Of a DNA stretch of 64,000 bases, positions 54,353-63,389 are shown one piece after another; position 1 is the stretch's first letter, and each line of letters starts with the position of its first letter. The stretch lies in the NCBI GenBank assembly GCA_900457075.1, contig UGYN01000002.1:4464001-4528000 (forward strand), given 5' to 3'. The position numbers and the translations under genes are program-made. The notes beneath the pieces are model-generated. The model was not told the DNA's origin and did not search any database. It was given only the letters and a program-made list of their open reading frames with translations. This stretch comes from Serratia quinivorans (GTDB lineage Bacteria; Pseudomonadota; Gammaproteobacteria; Enterobacterales; Enterobacteriaceae).

Positions 54353-54398
54353 CGGCATGCCATCGCGGGTTGCCTGCTGCAGTCGGAAACATTCCCTA
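54353..54398 (-). pseudogene. Fragment of an rhs core gene
   Basis: CGGCATGCCATCGCGGGTT at 54353-54371 equals the intact rhs gene at 55796-55814, and the similarity goes on (CAGTCGGAAAC, TTCCC) with four mismatches to 54398, about 42 of 46 bases. The match lies on the same strand as the rhs gene and beyond its immunity gene. It is a leftover of a displaced rhs tip or of a second rhs copy. The surrounding 53955-54517 has no other gene. Confidence 0.75.
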
Positions 54399-54454
54399 TG
54401 ACTGGTGCTTCTTTAGGGTGTGTCAAACAAGTCTGGGCTGGTTCAGCATGCTAC

Positions 54455-54490
54455 TAATCCTGAAGGATCTTTTAGATTACTTCAGGATTA
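54455..54490. repeat. Inverted repeat beyond the immunity gene
   Basis: TAATCCTGAAG and CTTCAGGATTA are a perfect 11-bp inverted repeat with a 14-base loop, 28 bases after the stop of the immunity gene. There is a TTTTAG after it on the plus strand only. It may end the rhs-immunity transcript, or be a trace of recombination beside the rhs fragment. Confidence 0.5.
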
Positions 54491-54517
54491 TTTTAGTTAA
54501 TTAACATCCATACTTAA

Positions 54518-54961
54518 CTAAATTCTAATGAGATCAGTGATGTTATTTACTTTACAATTACTTCTAGAGAAAGATATCGATATGTCAGTTTCGTCTCTAT
54601 TATATTTAACTTCATATCCACCAGGAGGTAATTTAATCATTATACCAGCCATGTAATCAGAGCCGTCTGGTTCAAGGTCACCACCACTCACATCCTCCCC
54701 AGCACCGATGAATACGTCTCCAGATGGGACGTTTAAAAAGAATGAGTCACGATCTCCATTTATCTCATCAATGATTTTAACTGTGTAACTACCATCGTCT
54801 CCTAAATTTAAAAAAAGCACATTACCTTTATTAATCTCATCTATTTCATCCTCAGGAATGCTCCACCAATCAGGTGAGTCACTAACTCTATGCTTTAGAG
54901 AGGACAAGTCGTAAATTACCAGAGTTGCTGTATCTGTTGAAAATGAGAAGGTTTTATTCAT
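54518..54961 (-). CDS. Probable immunity protein for the Rhs toxin
   Basis: A 147-residue acidic protein of low GC, opening MNKTFSFSTDTATLVIYDLS. It is rich in beta-strand-type segments and D/E/G runs (EDVSGGDLEPDGSDYMAG). Its gene starts nine bases after the rhs stop and follows it on the same strand, which is the usual site of the cognate immunity gene. The acidic charge would suit neutralising a basic nuclease. No family recognised. Either of two adjacent ATGs could be the start; GAGG fits the second. Confidence 0.65.
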   Translation of the reverse strand: MNKTFSFSTDTATLVIYDLSSLKHRVSDSPDWWSIPEDEIDEINKGNVLFLNLGDDGSYTVKIIDEINGDRDSFFLNVPSGDVFIGAGEDVSGGDLEPDGSDYMAGIMIKLPPGGYEVKYNRDETDISISFSRSNCKVNNITDLIRI

Positions 54962-54969
54962 CATTACCT

Positions 54970-57900
54970 CTAATTAAATATTATTTCACTTATCCGGTCT
55001 CCAGGTTGAAGCCCAGCCTTCCGCCCAGCATTTTTTAACGAACTACCAACACTTTTATTTATAGATTCATTCAGCATTTGTAGACGTTGTGTTGGTGAAC
55101 CACCAACGATTAAATCAACAGGATGATCCGCATTCAACTTAGTTAAATCTGCAGGCTTGCCGAACATCTTTTCATAGCGTGATGACACAGCTTGGCGATA
55201 TGAACTCTGAACCGAAGAGATCCTCACATCATGAGTTCCTGGGGACCAAACTAACTCACCTCTTTGAGCTGCACGATTTAGAGAGTTCTGTTTTTTCATA
55301 AACTGCCTTTCTAGATACTTTCTTTCAGTATCCGTTAAGTTCGAGCTACTCAATATTTTGGGCTTATTAACAGATAATGATTTTCCGGTAGAACACTTGC
55401 TCAAACCCAGCGGATCCACCCACCCCAAAGGGTTCGGTGCATACTGATAAAGGTTTATCCCACCCGCCAACCCAATCGGGTCGTGCTGGGTAAATCTGCC
55501 GATATCCGGGTCGTAATAACGGAACAGATTGTAGTGCAATCCGGTTTCGCGATCCAGATATTGGCCCTGCAGGCGCAGGTTTTGGGAGTAATCCAGATGC
55601 TGCTGATTTTCTTCATACTTTGTTTTGCCCCAGGCGCTGCTGTGGCCTTGCCAGCGTAGGGTACCGTCGCTGTCGGTCAGGCTTTCCGGTTCGCCGTTGG
55701 GCGCGGTGTGGAAGTAAAACACCTGCGCCTGCGGCCCGCCGTCGATACGTGCCAGTGGCTCATAGCTTCCCTGATCGGCATACACATAGGTGAGCGGCAT
55801 GCCATCGCGGGTTTCCTGCAACAGTCGGAAACCTTCCCACAGGAAGGTGGTGATCTGGCGCTTGCCGCCCGGTTGGCGCAGGTCCTGGCTTTGCAGCCAT
55901 ACCTGTTTTTGCGTGCGCCGTCCGAGTGGGTCGTAACGGAACTGCACATGCTGCAAGGGTTCGCTGCGGTGCAGGCTGTAACGTACCACTTCGCAGAGTC
56001 GGTGTTCGGCGTCGTAACGGTACTGCCAGCGGTAGTGACCCTTGCGTTTTTCCACCGTGCGGCCAAAGGTATCGTAACGGTAATCGATGCCTTGATAGTG
56101 CATAACGCGGTTATGCCGCTGGCGGAATTGCCCCTCATCCAACAGGTTGGAGGCCGGATCGTAGCGGTAGCGCTCGGTGTCTGGCAAGGTGCCGTCCTGG
56201 CTTAGCAGACGGCCTGCGGCGTCATAGTGATAACGCTGATAGGCGAACGGGTTGGCGTTCTGTTCTTCGCGCGTCAGGTTATTTTGATAGTCGTAGAACC
56301 ACTGCCGCGAACTGCTGGCAGGGGCCGGACGTTGGCGATTGTCGTGAAAAATCTCCCGGCGATCTTTGCGGCCGAGCCGATCGTAGTGCAGCCGGCTGGT
56401 CAGTCGGCCCTGGGTGCGGCTTAACTCACGGTGCAGGTTGTCACGCTCGAATTCGCTAATGGTAACGTCATCCAGCGCCACCTGCAGCAGGTGGCCGCTG
56501 CCGTAGTACAGCGAACGCAGGGTGCGGCCGTCGGGCAGAGCAATTTGCGTGCGGTTGCCCATCGGGTCGTAAGCGTAGTTTAGCGTGCCCTGGTTACCTT
56601 GCTCACTGAGCACTCGACCCAACAGGTCATAGCTGAAGCTGGCTTCGCTCTCCGCTTCCGTCTGGTAATCCCGCCATACATCGCCGCGATAGAAGGCAGC
56701 GTGCAGTAACTGGCCGACCGGATTGTAGCGATAGTGGGTTTCCCCGTCCGGCGTCTGCTTGTTCAACAGTTGTCCGGCGGCGTCATGGCTGAAGTAGTGT
56801 GAAAAGGCAGCAGGCGTATTGGCTGCAAAGATGCGCTCAATAACCCGACGGCACTCGTCATAACGATAGCGGGTACTGATACCGTCCAGCCCGGTCTCTT
56901 CCTGCAGCAGGTTGGCCGCTGTCCACTGGAAGCAGTAGCTCTCGCCGTTCTCATTGCGCAGGGCGGTCAGCCGACCACGAGTATCGTAGCTGCGCAGCAC
57001 TTCGCCATCGAGCGGGTTGCGGGTGGCCAGCAGGCGGCCGACGCTGTCGTAACGGTAATGTGTCAGGCGACCATCGGCCCCCTGGTAATGCACCAGCTGA
57101 CCCTGTGCGTTCCAGCCCAGTTTCTCCTGCCAGCCTTCGGCACGCTGCAACTGTGTCAGGCGGCCGACGTTATCGTAATGGTAACGGGTTCTCTCACCGG
57201 CGGCATCGGTGACCTCGGTTAACCAGCCTTGTGGCAGGTAGCTGTAGGTGGTCTGTTTACCTGAACAATCGCGGGCGCGGATCAACTGGCCGTGTTCGTC
57301 ATAGGCGAAATGGCTGATGCCGCCGTTGGCGTCGACCGACTGTACGACCTGGCCGTAGTCATCGCGCAAATAACGCTGGGTGTGACCGAGTGCATCGACG
57401 TCGGCTACCAGCGCGTGGCGCTGATCGTAATAAAAATACTGTGTGCCACCGTTAGGTGCTTTGATACTGACCGGCAGCGCGCGCTGTGGCAGCCATTGTG
57501 TCAGGCGGATATTGCCGAGAGGATCTTGTTCTTCGACCAGGTTACCGGCTTCGTCGTAACGAAATTGCCAGCCATGGCCCAACGGATCCTGACTCGCGAC
57601 CAGCATATCTTCGTCGTTCCACTGGTAGCGCCAGACTTCACCGCGCTCGTCGGTGTATTCGGTAATCAACTGCTGGCTGTTCCAGCGGTGGCTGTGTTGC
57701 AGACCATCGTATTCGGTGACGGTGGTCAGGCCTGCCGCCAAATCGTAATCTATGGTGCAGCCGCTTCCGGCTTCATCGCGGTGTTCCACCACCCGCCAGT
57801 CGTCAAACATTGCCCAGCGATATTCGAAATAGGGGCTGCCCGCCTGTTGATGGCGGGTCAACAGAGACTGATCGTTATAATGGAACTCGCGGGTAATCAG

Positions 57901-59400
57901 GCCACCGGCGTCAACCACCTGGTGAAGATCGCCGGTGTCGTTATAGCAATAGCGTACCCGTGTCTGCTGGTTATGGCACAGTGCCGTAACGCGATCGGCA
58001 AAGCGAGCATCGGCGTATTCCAGTTGCAACGTCATGGCGTTGGCACTGTCGCTGATCTGGCTCAGACGTTGTTGTTCGTCGTAGCTCAACAGCAGCGCGT
58101 TGTCATATTCGTCGCTCAGCGACATTAGCCGCAGGCGAGAGGGCTCCTGTGGTAGCGGGACAAACAGCCGCCACACGCTGCCATCGGTATCGGCGATGAC
58201 CAGTTGGCCCTCTTCACCGCTGCGGAACATCAGCCCTTCACCGGCGCTGAAGCTGGGTTTGTTCACTTCGGGTAGCGGGAAGCGCAGTTCGCGGCCGGTT
58301 TCATCATGCAGGCAGCATTCGACACCGCCTTTGCCGTCGTCAGCCAGATCGACCCAGGTTTCAAACGGTGTACGCCAGCCGTGACCGAACAGGCCCTGAT
58401 AGCGGTTACGGCTGTTGTAATTACGCTGCCAGACCAGTGGGAAGCGCGCCGACAGCAGCAGATCGATATCCTCTTCGCCGTTCAGGACCTTGGCACCGGT
58501 GGCAGCGTGTACTGGATTAAACGCGGCGTGGATCGCTTCCCCAAGCGCATTGGCACCTGCCGCCGCCAGCCCGCCGCCAATCATGCAGGGCAGGTTCTTG
58601 ACCAGTTTGGACGGGTTGCCGAGCAGCAATGGCAGTACGGTCAGCGCCAGGCCGATACCTGGCAGTTTGCCGCTTTTGATATCCCGCACCACAACCGCAT
58701 CGCCGCCGATCAGGACATTCTTTGAAACGTCGGTCGAGACCTTGGCTTCACAGGTTGAACGGTCGTTACTGCGCACGGCTGGTTGACCGTTAATGAATAC
58801 CTTGCCGGAACCTTCCGCCAGATATTGCGGGCTGGGGTGCTTGTCGCAAGCGATCTTGTCTTCTTCCAGCGCCTGGCTGGGCAGGCTGGGACCGGCGACG
58901 CTGGGCTGCCACAACTGGGAAATGATATTGCCCCCGGCGGCCAGCAGCTCAGAACCGTAATCCCAAAAACTTTGTGGCGGTTGCGGCGCGGGCAGGGCTT
59001 TGATCTCATCAGCTGTGAGCAACCGCCCGGCGGCACGAGCGGCCGGTTTGGCGTTAGTGAACACATTGGCCGATCCTGTGAGGATCACGCCAGAGACCAC
59101 CGGGGGAAACAGCCAGTTGGCGACGGTGTCACAACCGTTGCTGATATGTTCGCCGACGCCGGTCAGGCTGGCGGTGAAGCCGACGATCAGACCGGCACCG
59201 ACACAGCCGGAAGCCGCTGTTGCCGCCGCACCCAACACAGCCACACCCGCCAGTGCCGGAGCTGCCGCTGCCGCTGCGGCCGCAACGGCGGCTGTCGCCA
59301 GTGAGTAAACCGCGACCTCGGCAACGGCGCTGGCGATGTCCGCCAGCGGGCTGGTATGGATCAGTTCGTCATCCTTTCTTGCCGCCCAAATATCGCTCAT
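54970..59400 (-). CDS. Rhs-family polymorphic T6SS effector with prePAAR and variable C-terminal toxin
   Basis: A 1476-residue Rhs effector. Residues 1-100 include a prePAAR motif (AARKDDELIHTSP) and hydrophobic transmembrane segments; a PAAR-like domain lies about 185-255 (SGKVFINGQPAVRSNDR). YD repeats fill about 310-1290 with many YRYD and GRL motifs. The core ends DPIGLAGGINLYQYAPNPLG and the tip begins after DPLGL at residue 1333. The 143-residue tip contains NADHPVDLIVGG (about 1423-1434), similar to the DHxxDLxxGG pattern of HNH-type toxin nucleases; it is AT-richer than the core. An Eag chaperone and vgrG lie upstream. Delivered by the VgrG spike into rival cells. Confidence 0.9.
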   Translation of the reverse strand: MSDIWAARKDDELIHTSPLADIASAVAEVAVYSLATAAVAAAAAAAAPALAGVAVLGAAATAASGCVGAGLIVGFTASLTGVGEHISNGCDTVANWLFPPVVSGVILTGSANVFTNAKPAARAAGRLLTADEIKALPAPQPPQSFWDYGSELLAAGGNIISQLWQPSVAGPSLPSQALEEDKIACDKHPSPQYLAEGSGKVFINGQPAVRSNDRSTCEAKVSTDVSKNVLIGGDAVVVRDIKSGKLPGIGLALTVLPLLLGNPSKLVKNLPCMIGGGLAAAGANALGEAIHAAFNPVHAATGAKVLNGEEDIDLLLSARFPLVWQRNYNSRNRYQGLFGHGWRTPFETWVDLADDGKGGVECCLHDETGRELRFPLPEVNKPSFSAGEGLMFRSGEEGQLVIADTDGSVWRLFVPLPQEPSRLRLMSLSDEYDNALLLSYDEQQRLSQISDSANAMTLQLEYADARFADRVTALCHNQQTRVRYCYNDTGDLHQVVDAGGLITREFHYNDQSLLTRHQQAGSPYFEYRWAMFDDWRVVEHRDEAGSGCTIDYDLAAGLTTVTEYDGLQHSHRWNSQQLITEYTDERGEVWRYQWNDEDMLVASQDPLGHGWQFRYDEAGNLVEEQDPLGNIRLTQWLPQRALPVSIKAPNGGTQYFYYDQRHALVADVDALGHTQRYLRDDYGQVVQSVDANGGISHFAYDEHGQLIRARDCSGKQTTYSYLPQGWLTEVTDAAGERTRYHYDNVGRLTQLQRAEGWQEKLGWNAQGQLVHYQGADGRLTHYRYDSVGRLLATRNPLDGEVLRSYDTRGRLTALRNENGESYCFQWTAANLLQEETGLDGISTRYRYDECRRVIERIFAANTPAAFSHYFSHDAAGQLLNKQTPDGETHYRYNPVGQLLHAAFYRGDVWRDYQTEAESEASFSYDLLGRVLSEQGNQGTLNYAYDPMGNRTQIALPDGRTLRSLYYGSGHLLQVALDDVTISEFERDNLHRELSRTQGRLTSRLHYDRLGRKDRREIFHDNRQRPAPASSSRQWFYDYQNNLTREEQNANPFAYQRYHYDAAGRLLSQDGTLPDTERYRYDPASNLLDEGQFRQRHNRVMHYQGIDYRYDTFGRTVEKRKGHYRWQYRYDAEHRLCEVVRYSLHRSEPLQHVQFRYDPLGRRTQKQVWLQSQDLRQPGGKRQITTFLWEGFRLLQETRDGMPLTYVYADQGSYEPLARIDGGPQAQVFYFHTAPNGEPESLTDSDGTLRWQGHSSAWGKTKYEENQQHLDYSQNLRLQGQYLDRETGLHYNLFRYYDPDIGRFTQHDPIGLAGGINLYQYAPNPLGWVDPLGLSKCSTGKSLSVNKPKILSSSNLTDTERKYLERQFMKKQNSLNRAAQRGELVWSPGTHDVRISSVQSSYRQAVSSRYEKMFGKPADLTKLNADHPVDLIVGGSPTQRLQMLNESINKSVGSSLKNAGRKAGLQPGDRISEIIFN

Positions 59401-59402
59401 GG

Positions 59403-59843
59403 TTATCGGTCATCCTGTCCGGTCAATGCCAGCGAAGCTTTCACCAGCTGCCATTCATGGTCATCCTCGCGGGTGAAAGGCTTCATTGAGGAATACGTCA
59501 CGATCAGCAGCGTCTGGCTCCCCTCGGGCTGTGCCGCTAACTGATGCTGATGATGGTGGTGGCCGGCGCGGATGAAATTGCTGGTGACCTCGATAGCCCG
59601 GATAAGGTGGTTTGGCCCGACGCTGATGCGCTGGCGTGGTGACTGCTGCAAATCGGTGATCTGCGGCAACAGCGCCTGCCACTGTTTTTCAAATTCGTCT
59701 TCCAGCGTGCTGTCCTGCGGGATCGCGCCACGGGTGATCACCAGAGAAGCGCCGGTCTGCGGGTTTTTGAGGATATTGACGGTGCAGTCCTGCCAAGGGC
59801 CGGTGGGCAGGGTGAAATGACCTTCCTGGAAAAGATAATTCAT
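59403..59843 (-). CDS. Eag (DcrB/DUF1795) chaperone for the Rhs protein
   Basis: A 146-residue DUF1795/DcrB-like protein with the opening YLFQEGHFTLPTGPWQDCTVNIL, the IEVTSNF strand and the QTLLIVTYSSMKPF core. Eag chaperones bind the prePAAR transmembrane segments of Rhs proteins, keep them soluble and deliver them to VgrG. The gene lies between vgrG and rhs and its stop is two bases before the rhs start, so they are coupled. The histidine run HHHHQHQL is notable but not functional evidence. Confidence 0.88.
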   Translation of the reverse strand: MNYLFQEGHFTLPTGPWQDCTVNILKNPQTGASLVITRGAIPQDSTLEDEFEKQWQALLPQITDLQQSPRQRISVGPNHLIRAIEVTSNFIRAGHHHHQHQLAAQPEGSQTLLIVTYSSMKPFTREDDHEWQLVKASLALTGQDDR

Positions 59844-59884
59844 GGGTATTCTCTAAACGTGTTGAGGGCCGAAAAGTTCGGCGG

Positions 59885-61813
59885 TCAGGATTTTGGGAAC
59901 AACTGGTCGACGGCACCCTGGATTGCCGTTTTGTGATCAGGCCCTGGGGCGGCAGTGCGCGCGGCACCGCCCGGTTGGTTGAGTTGCAGCTTGCCGCCGG
60001 TGTTGATCTCGCCGTCGTTTTTGACCGTGATGTTAAAGCTGGTACCGGTGATATTGATCTGGCCATTGGCCCGCAGCTCAATGACACTTTCCCCGCATTC
60101 CAGCCGCAGTGACTCCCCGGAGCCCAGGGTGAAGGCGTCTACCACATTGTCGGCGCGCGTTTTGCCGGTCAGCGACGAAGCGTCGCCTTTAACCCCGGTC
60201 GCCTGGTTGAGCACCACCCGTTGCATCTGATTGCCGCCGACCAGGTGCGTATGGTTTTTATCGATGGTATGGCTCTCATCGTTCTTCACCTGGGTGTCCA
60301 TGTTGCGTTCCGCCTGGATCCACACCTGTTCCGAACCGGCTTTATCCTCAAAGCGCAGGGCGTTGGCGTTGTCGGCGGTGCCATCCTTCGTGCGGCTCAT
60401 AAAACCCATCTGGGTTGCGGCGGCCGGCAGTGCCCAGGGCGGCATACTGGCGTCGTTATACACGCGACCGGTCACGATCGGCCGGTCCGGATCGCCATTG
60501 ATAAAGTCCACCACCACTTCGTCGTTGACGCGCGGGATCTGTACTCCGCCATAACCCTGGCCGGCCCAGGCGCTGGACACGCGCACCCAGCAGGAGCTGC
60601 CATCGTCTTTGGGCCCGAAGCGATCCCAGTGGAATTTCACCTTGATGCGGCCGTATTTGTCGGTCCAGATCGACTCACCGGCCGGGCCGACCACTTTTGC
60701 CGTCTGCGGGCCGTGAGTTTTTGGCCAACTGGCCTGTTGCGCCGGGTGCCAGGGAATATCCGCCGGCAGCACGGTGAAATCGATACGGTGTTCGCTGTGC
60801 TGATCGTCGCCGCTGGCGTAGCGGTTTTCCTTCAGGTGATATTTGGCCTGCAACGTCAGATATTCCCGGTTGTCGTCCGCATGCGGGGCGTTATACAGCG
60901 TGAAGGTGCTGCCGGGGGCAATGCCCAGTGCGGTAGCGGTGCCTTCAATCTGCTGATGCTCGGCCTGCCAGGCTTCCTGACGGATACGGGCGTAGAATTC
61001 CCCCTGCTGATGCTCGGTATAGCGGCCCGGCCAGTCGTAAACGTCAATCTGGCCCGGCGTCGGTGAGGCGGGGTTCTGACGTGCCTGGAACAGCCAGGCA
61101 TTGGGTTTGCGGAAGTCGTAATCGTCGAGGCTGTAAATACCCGGCGTGACGTGATCGGACAGGGTCCACTGGCTGATGCCTTCTTCGCTGGTACTGCCGC
61201 CAGACGGCGTCAGGTGGTAAGGGATCATCTCATAGCCGGGATAGGGCTGATGATGGTGGGGCGCATCGCCCAGCACCAGGGTGTGCTTGCCCATCTCGTG
61301 TTTGAAATAGTAATAGATACCCTCCAGCTCCATCAGCCTGCTGATGAAGTTGAAGCTGCTCTCGTTGTACTGCACGCAATAGCCCCACAGGCGGTAGTCG
61401 CCCGTGAGCTGGTCTTCCAGCTGAACATTATGTTCGGTCAGCAGGGTTTTGACGATCTGCGGCACCGTCTGTTCCTGGAAGATGCGGAAGTTGCGGTCCT
61501 TGGTCATCGGCCACAGATCCGGCTGCACGTGCAGGTTGTACACCGCATAACGGGTGCCGCCGATCTCTTCGCTGCTGACGGCGATCGACGTGATCTTGCC
61601 GTTCAGGTAGCGGGGCGGGCCAAGAAAACCCTGGGTCGGGATCTCCAGCGTCAGGGGTTGGCCCAGCAGCGCTTTGCGGTCGAGGCGGGCGTTTTTGCTC
61701 AGCAGTTCGATGGCGAAATCGAAGGGTGAGGAAAGGGCTTCAGTCCCTTCCAGCGAACGGAACAGCAATGACTCCTGGCCCAGTGGCGTATGCGCAATAA
61801 TACGATCCAGCAT
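59885..61813 (-). CDS. vgrG: VgrG, T6SS spike protein
   Basis: A 642-residue VgrG (TssI). The gp27-like part starts LDRIIAHTPLGQESLLFRSLEGTEALSSPF, the ESSFNFISRLMELEGIYYYF segment follows, and the gp5-like OB and beta-helix part contains GPAGESIWTDKYGRIKVKFHWDRFGPKD and QIPRVNDEVVVDFINGDPDRP. The C-terminal end has no enzymatic extension, so this is a structural spike. The start at 61813 follows AGAGGACG. Rhs and its chaperone follow, so this spike likely carries the Rhs effector. Confidence 0.95.
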   Translation of the reverse strand: MLDRIIAHTPLGQESLLFRSLEGTEALSSPFDFAIELLSKNARLDRKALLGQPLTLEIPTQGFLGPPRYLNGKITSIAVSSEEIGGTRYAVYNLHVQPDLWPMTKDRNFRIFQEQTVPQIVKTLLTEHNVQLEDQLTGDYRLWGYCVQYNESSFNFISRLMELEGIYYYFKHEMGKHTLVLGDAPHHHQPYPGYEMIPYHLTPSGGSTSEEGISQWTLSDHVTPGIYSLDDYDFRKPNAWLFQARQNPASPTPGQIDVYDWPGRYTEHQQGEFYARIRQEAWQAEHQQIEGTATALGIAPGSTFTLYNAPHADDNREYLTLQAKYHLKENRYASGDDQHSEHRIDFTVLPADIPWHPAQQASWPKTHGPQTAKVVGPAGESIWTDKYGRIKVKFHWDRFGPKDDGSSCWVRVSSAWAGQGYGGVQIPRVNDEVVVDFINGDPDRPIVTGRVYNDASMPPWALPAAATQMGFMSRTKDGTADNANALRFEDKAGSEQVWIQAERNMDTQVKNDESHTIDKNHTHLVGGNQMQRVVLNQATGVKGDASSLTGKTRADNVVDAFTLGSGESLRLECGESVIELRANGQINITGTSFNITVKNDGEINTGGKLQLNQPGGAARTAAPGPDHKTAIQGAVDQLFPKS

Positions 61814-61898
61814 GAGAACGTCCTCTGTGAATGACGCATGCGTCAATCTCATGAAAATACGGTGAAGGCCCGCGGTGACGGGCCGGAAAAGCGGAGGG

Positions 61899-63341
61899 TT
61901 AGCCTGCGATGACCGGGTTGACCAGCCAGGTGCCGGCGTTCTCTATGCTGAGCTGTTGGCGGCGTAACTGGTCGTTATGGCGGATTTCCAACTGATAGCT
62001 GCCCGGTGCCAAATTCAGGCGGGCAAAACCGTTGTCACCGGGGGTCACCTGCTGGGGTTTGCCGTCCAGGCTGACCTGCTCACCGGGTTGCAGTTTGAAA
62101 TACACCAGTGCCACCGGCGGTGGTGCCGGAGGGGTCTGGGCTGCAGGCGGCTGTTCGGCCGTCTCCGGTGCGCTTGGTGGCGGCGTTATGGGTTTATCCA
62201 CCGCTGCACTGTCTGGCGTATTGGCCGCTATCGGGGCAGGGGTACTGTCGCCGCCGCTTAGCCAGGCGATGACGCCGATCACCAGCAAAGCGGCCACTCC
62301 TGCACCTGCCATCATCGGGCGTGTGAGCTTCATGCCGTGCGCGGTAACGGCGCCTGCCGCTGCGGCACCGGCGGCCGGGTTGGTGGCAACCAGCAGGTTT
62401 TCCGGTGCGGCGGCCGGGGTGCTGATGATTTCGTTTTCATCGGCAATCGGCAGATGCAGCAGTTCGGCCATTTCGTCGATGGTTTGTGGCCGGTCTTCCG
62501 GTTTCAACGCCAGCGCATGGTCGATAGTGCGCAGCAGTTCCAGTGAATACCCCGCCGGGCGCCGCTCGGTCAGCGGTTGGTAGCTGTCCTCGATGCTGCG
62601 CACCACGCTGACCGGCGGCGGTGAACCGACGATCAGCGTATGCAGCACGGCGCCCAGAGCGTAAATGTCGGTCCAGGGGCCTTGTTCACCGTCGCTGTTC
62701 TCGGTGTATTGCTCAATCGGCGCGAAGCCCGGTTTGAGCATGATTTCCGTTTCGTCGGACAGGTTGCCGATCTCTTTGCGCGCTGAGCCGAAGTCCAGCA
62801 GCACCGGCAACTGGTTTTCCTGGATCTGAATGTTATCCAGCGAAATATCGCGGTGCAGATAACCTTCCTGATGGATGGTGTTGATGGCGCTGAACAGCGG
62901 TGGCAACAGTCTGCGGATCCAGGCCTCGTCGATTTTCTCCGGCTGCTGCGCCTGCAGGTTCTTCAGGGTAGTGCCGCTGTAAAACTGGGTGCCCATGTAG
63001 GCGGTACCGTTCTCTTCCCAAAAGCGCAGTACGTGCAGCAGCCCTGGATGTGAGAAACGCGCCAGCAGGCGGGCTTCCTGAATAAAGCTGTTTAACCCGG
63101 CCTGGAAGGTTTTGCTGAAACGCTCACCGCGTAGCCCGATGCTCAGATCGTCATTGCGCATCGCCAGCGAGGTCGGCATGTACTCTTTGATGGCGATGGT
63201 GCGTTCCAGCTGATGATCGTAGGCGCGGTAGACGATGCCGAAACCGCCTTCGCCGATAGCTTCCTTGATCTCGAATTCATTGAACCTATAGCCGATCGGC
63301 AGGCTGTTTGAATTCGGTTTGCTTACCCCGGTTCCCGACAT
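61899..63341 (-). CDS. T6SS-associated Ser/Thr protein kinase (PpkA-like)
   Basis: A 480-residue Hanks-type kinase. The glycine loop is [11 protein letters not shown] (about 30-40), the catalytic lysine in [17 protein letters not shown] the catalytic loop and LDFGSARKE the DFG motif. A helix (about 340-360; [14 protein letters not shown]) and a proline-rich linker precede a C-terminal PEGA domain ([22 protein letters not shown]). Kinases of this kind in T6SS loci (PpkA) phosphorylate Fha to start firing. Position between clpV and vgrG supports this. No phosphatase is in the window. Confidence 0.85.
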   Translation of the reverse strand: MSGTGVSKPNSNSLPIGYRFNEFEIKEAIGEGGFGIVYRAYDHQLERTIAIKEYMPTSLAMRNDDLSIGLRGERFSKTFQAGLNSFIQEARLLARFSHPGLLHVLRFWEENGTAYMGTQFYSGTTLKNLQAQQPEKIDEAWIRRLLPPLFSAINTIHQEGYLHRDISLDNIQIQENQLPVLLDFGSARKEIGNLSDETEIMLKPGFAPIEQYTENSDGEQGPWTDIYALGAVLHTLIVGSPPPVSVVRSIEDSYQPLTERRPAGYSLELLRTIDHALALKPEDRPQTIDEMAELLHLPIADENEIISTPAAAPENLLVATNPAAGAAAAGAVTAHGMKLTRPMMAGAGVAALLVIGVIAWLSGGDSTPAPIAANTPDSAAVDKPITPPPSAPETAEQPPAAQTPPAPPPVALVYFKLQPGEQVSLDGKPQQVTPGDNGFARLNLAPGSYQLEIRHNDQLRRQQLSIENAGTWLVNPVIAG

Positions 63342-63389
63342 AATGATGACTCTCTGTGAACAATGGCCGCCATACCGGCGGCCGCGGCG

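Noticed and set aside
54298..54504. A 68-codon plus-strand frame near the rhs fragment
   Set aside because: It reads antisense through the rhs remnant and the inverted repeat. No start signal.
57292..58128. Long plus-strand frames opposite the rhs gene
   Set aside because: They follow the codon periodicity of the rhs core on the other strand and have no ribosome binding site or family resemblance.
60221..61066. Long plus-strand frame opposite vgrG
   Set aside because: It is an antisense frame of a conserved gene with GC-rich third positions. No start signal and no domain.
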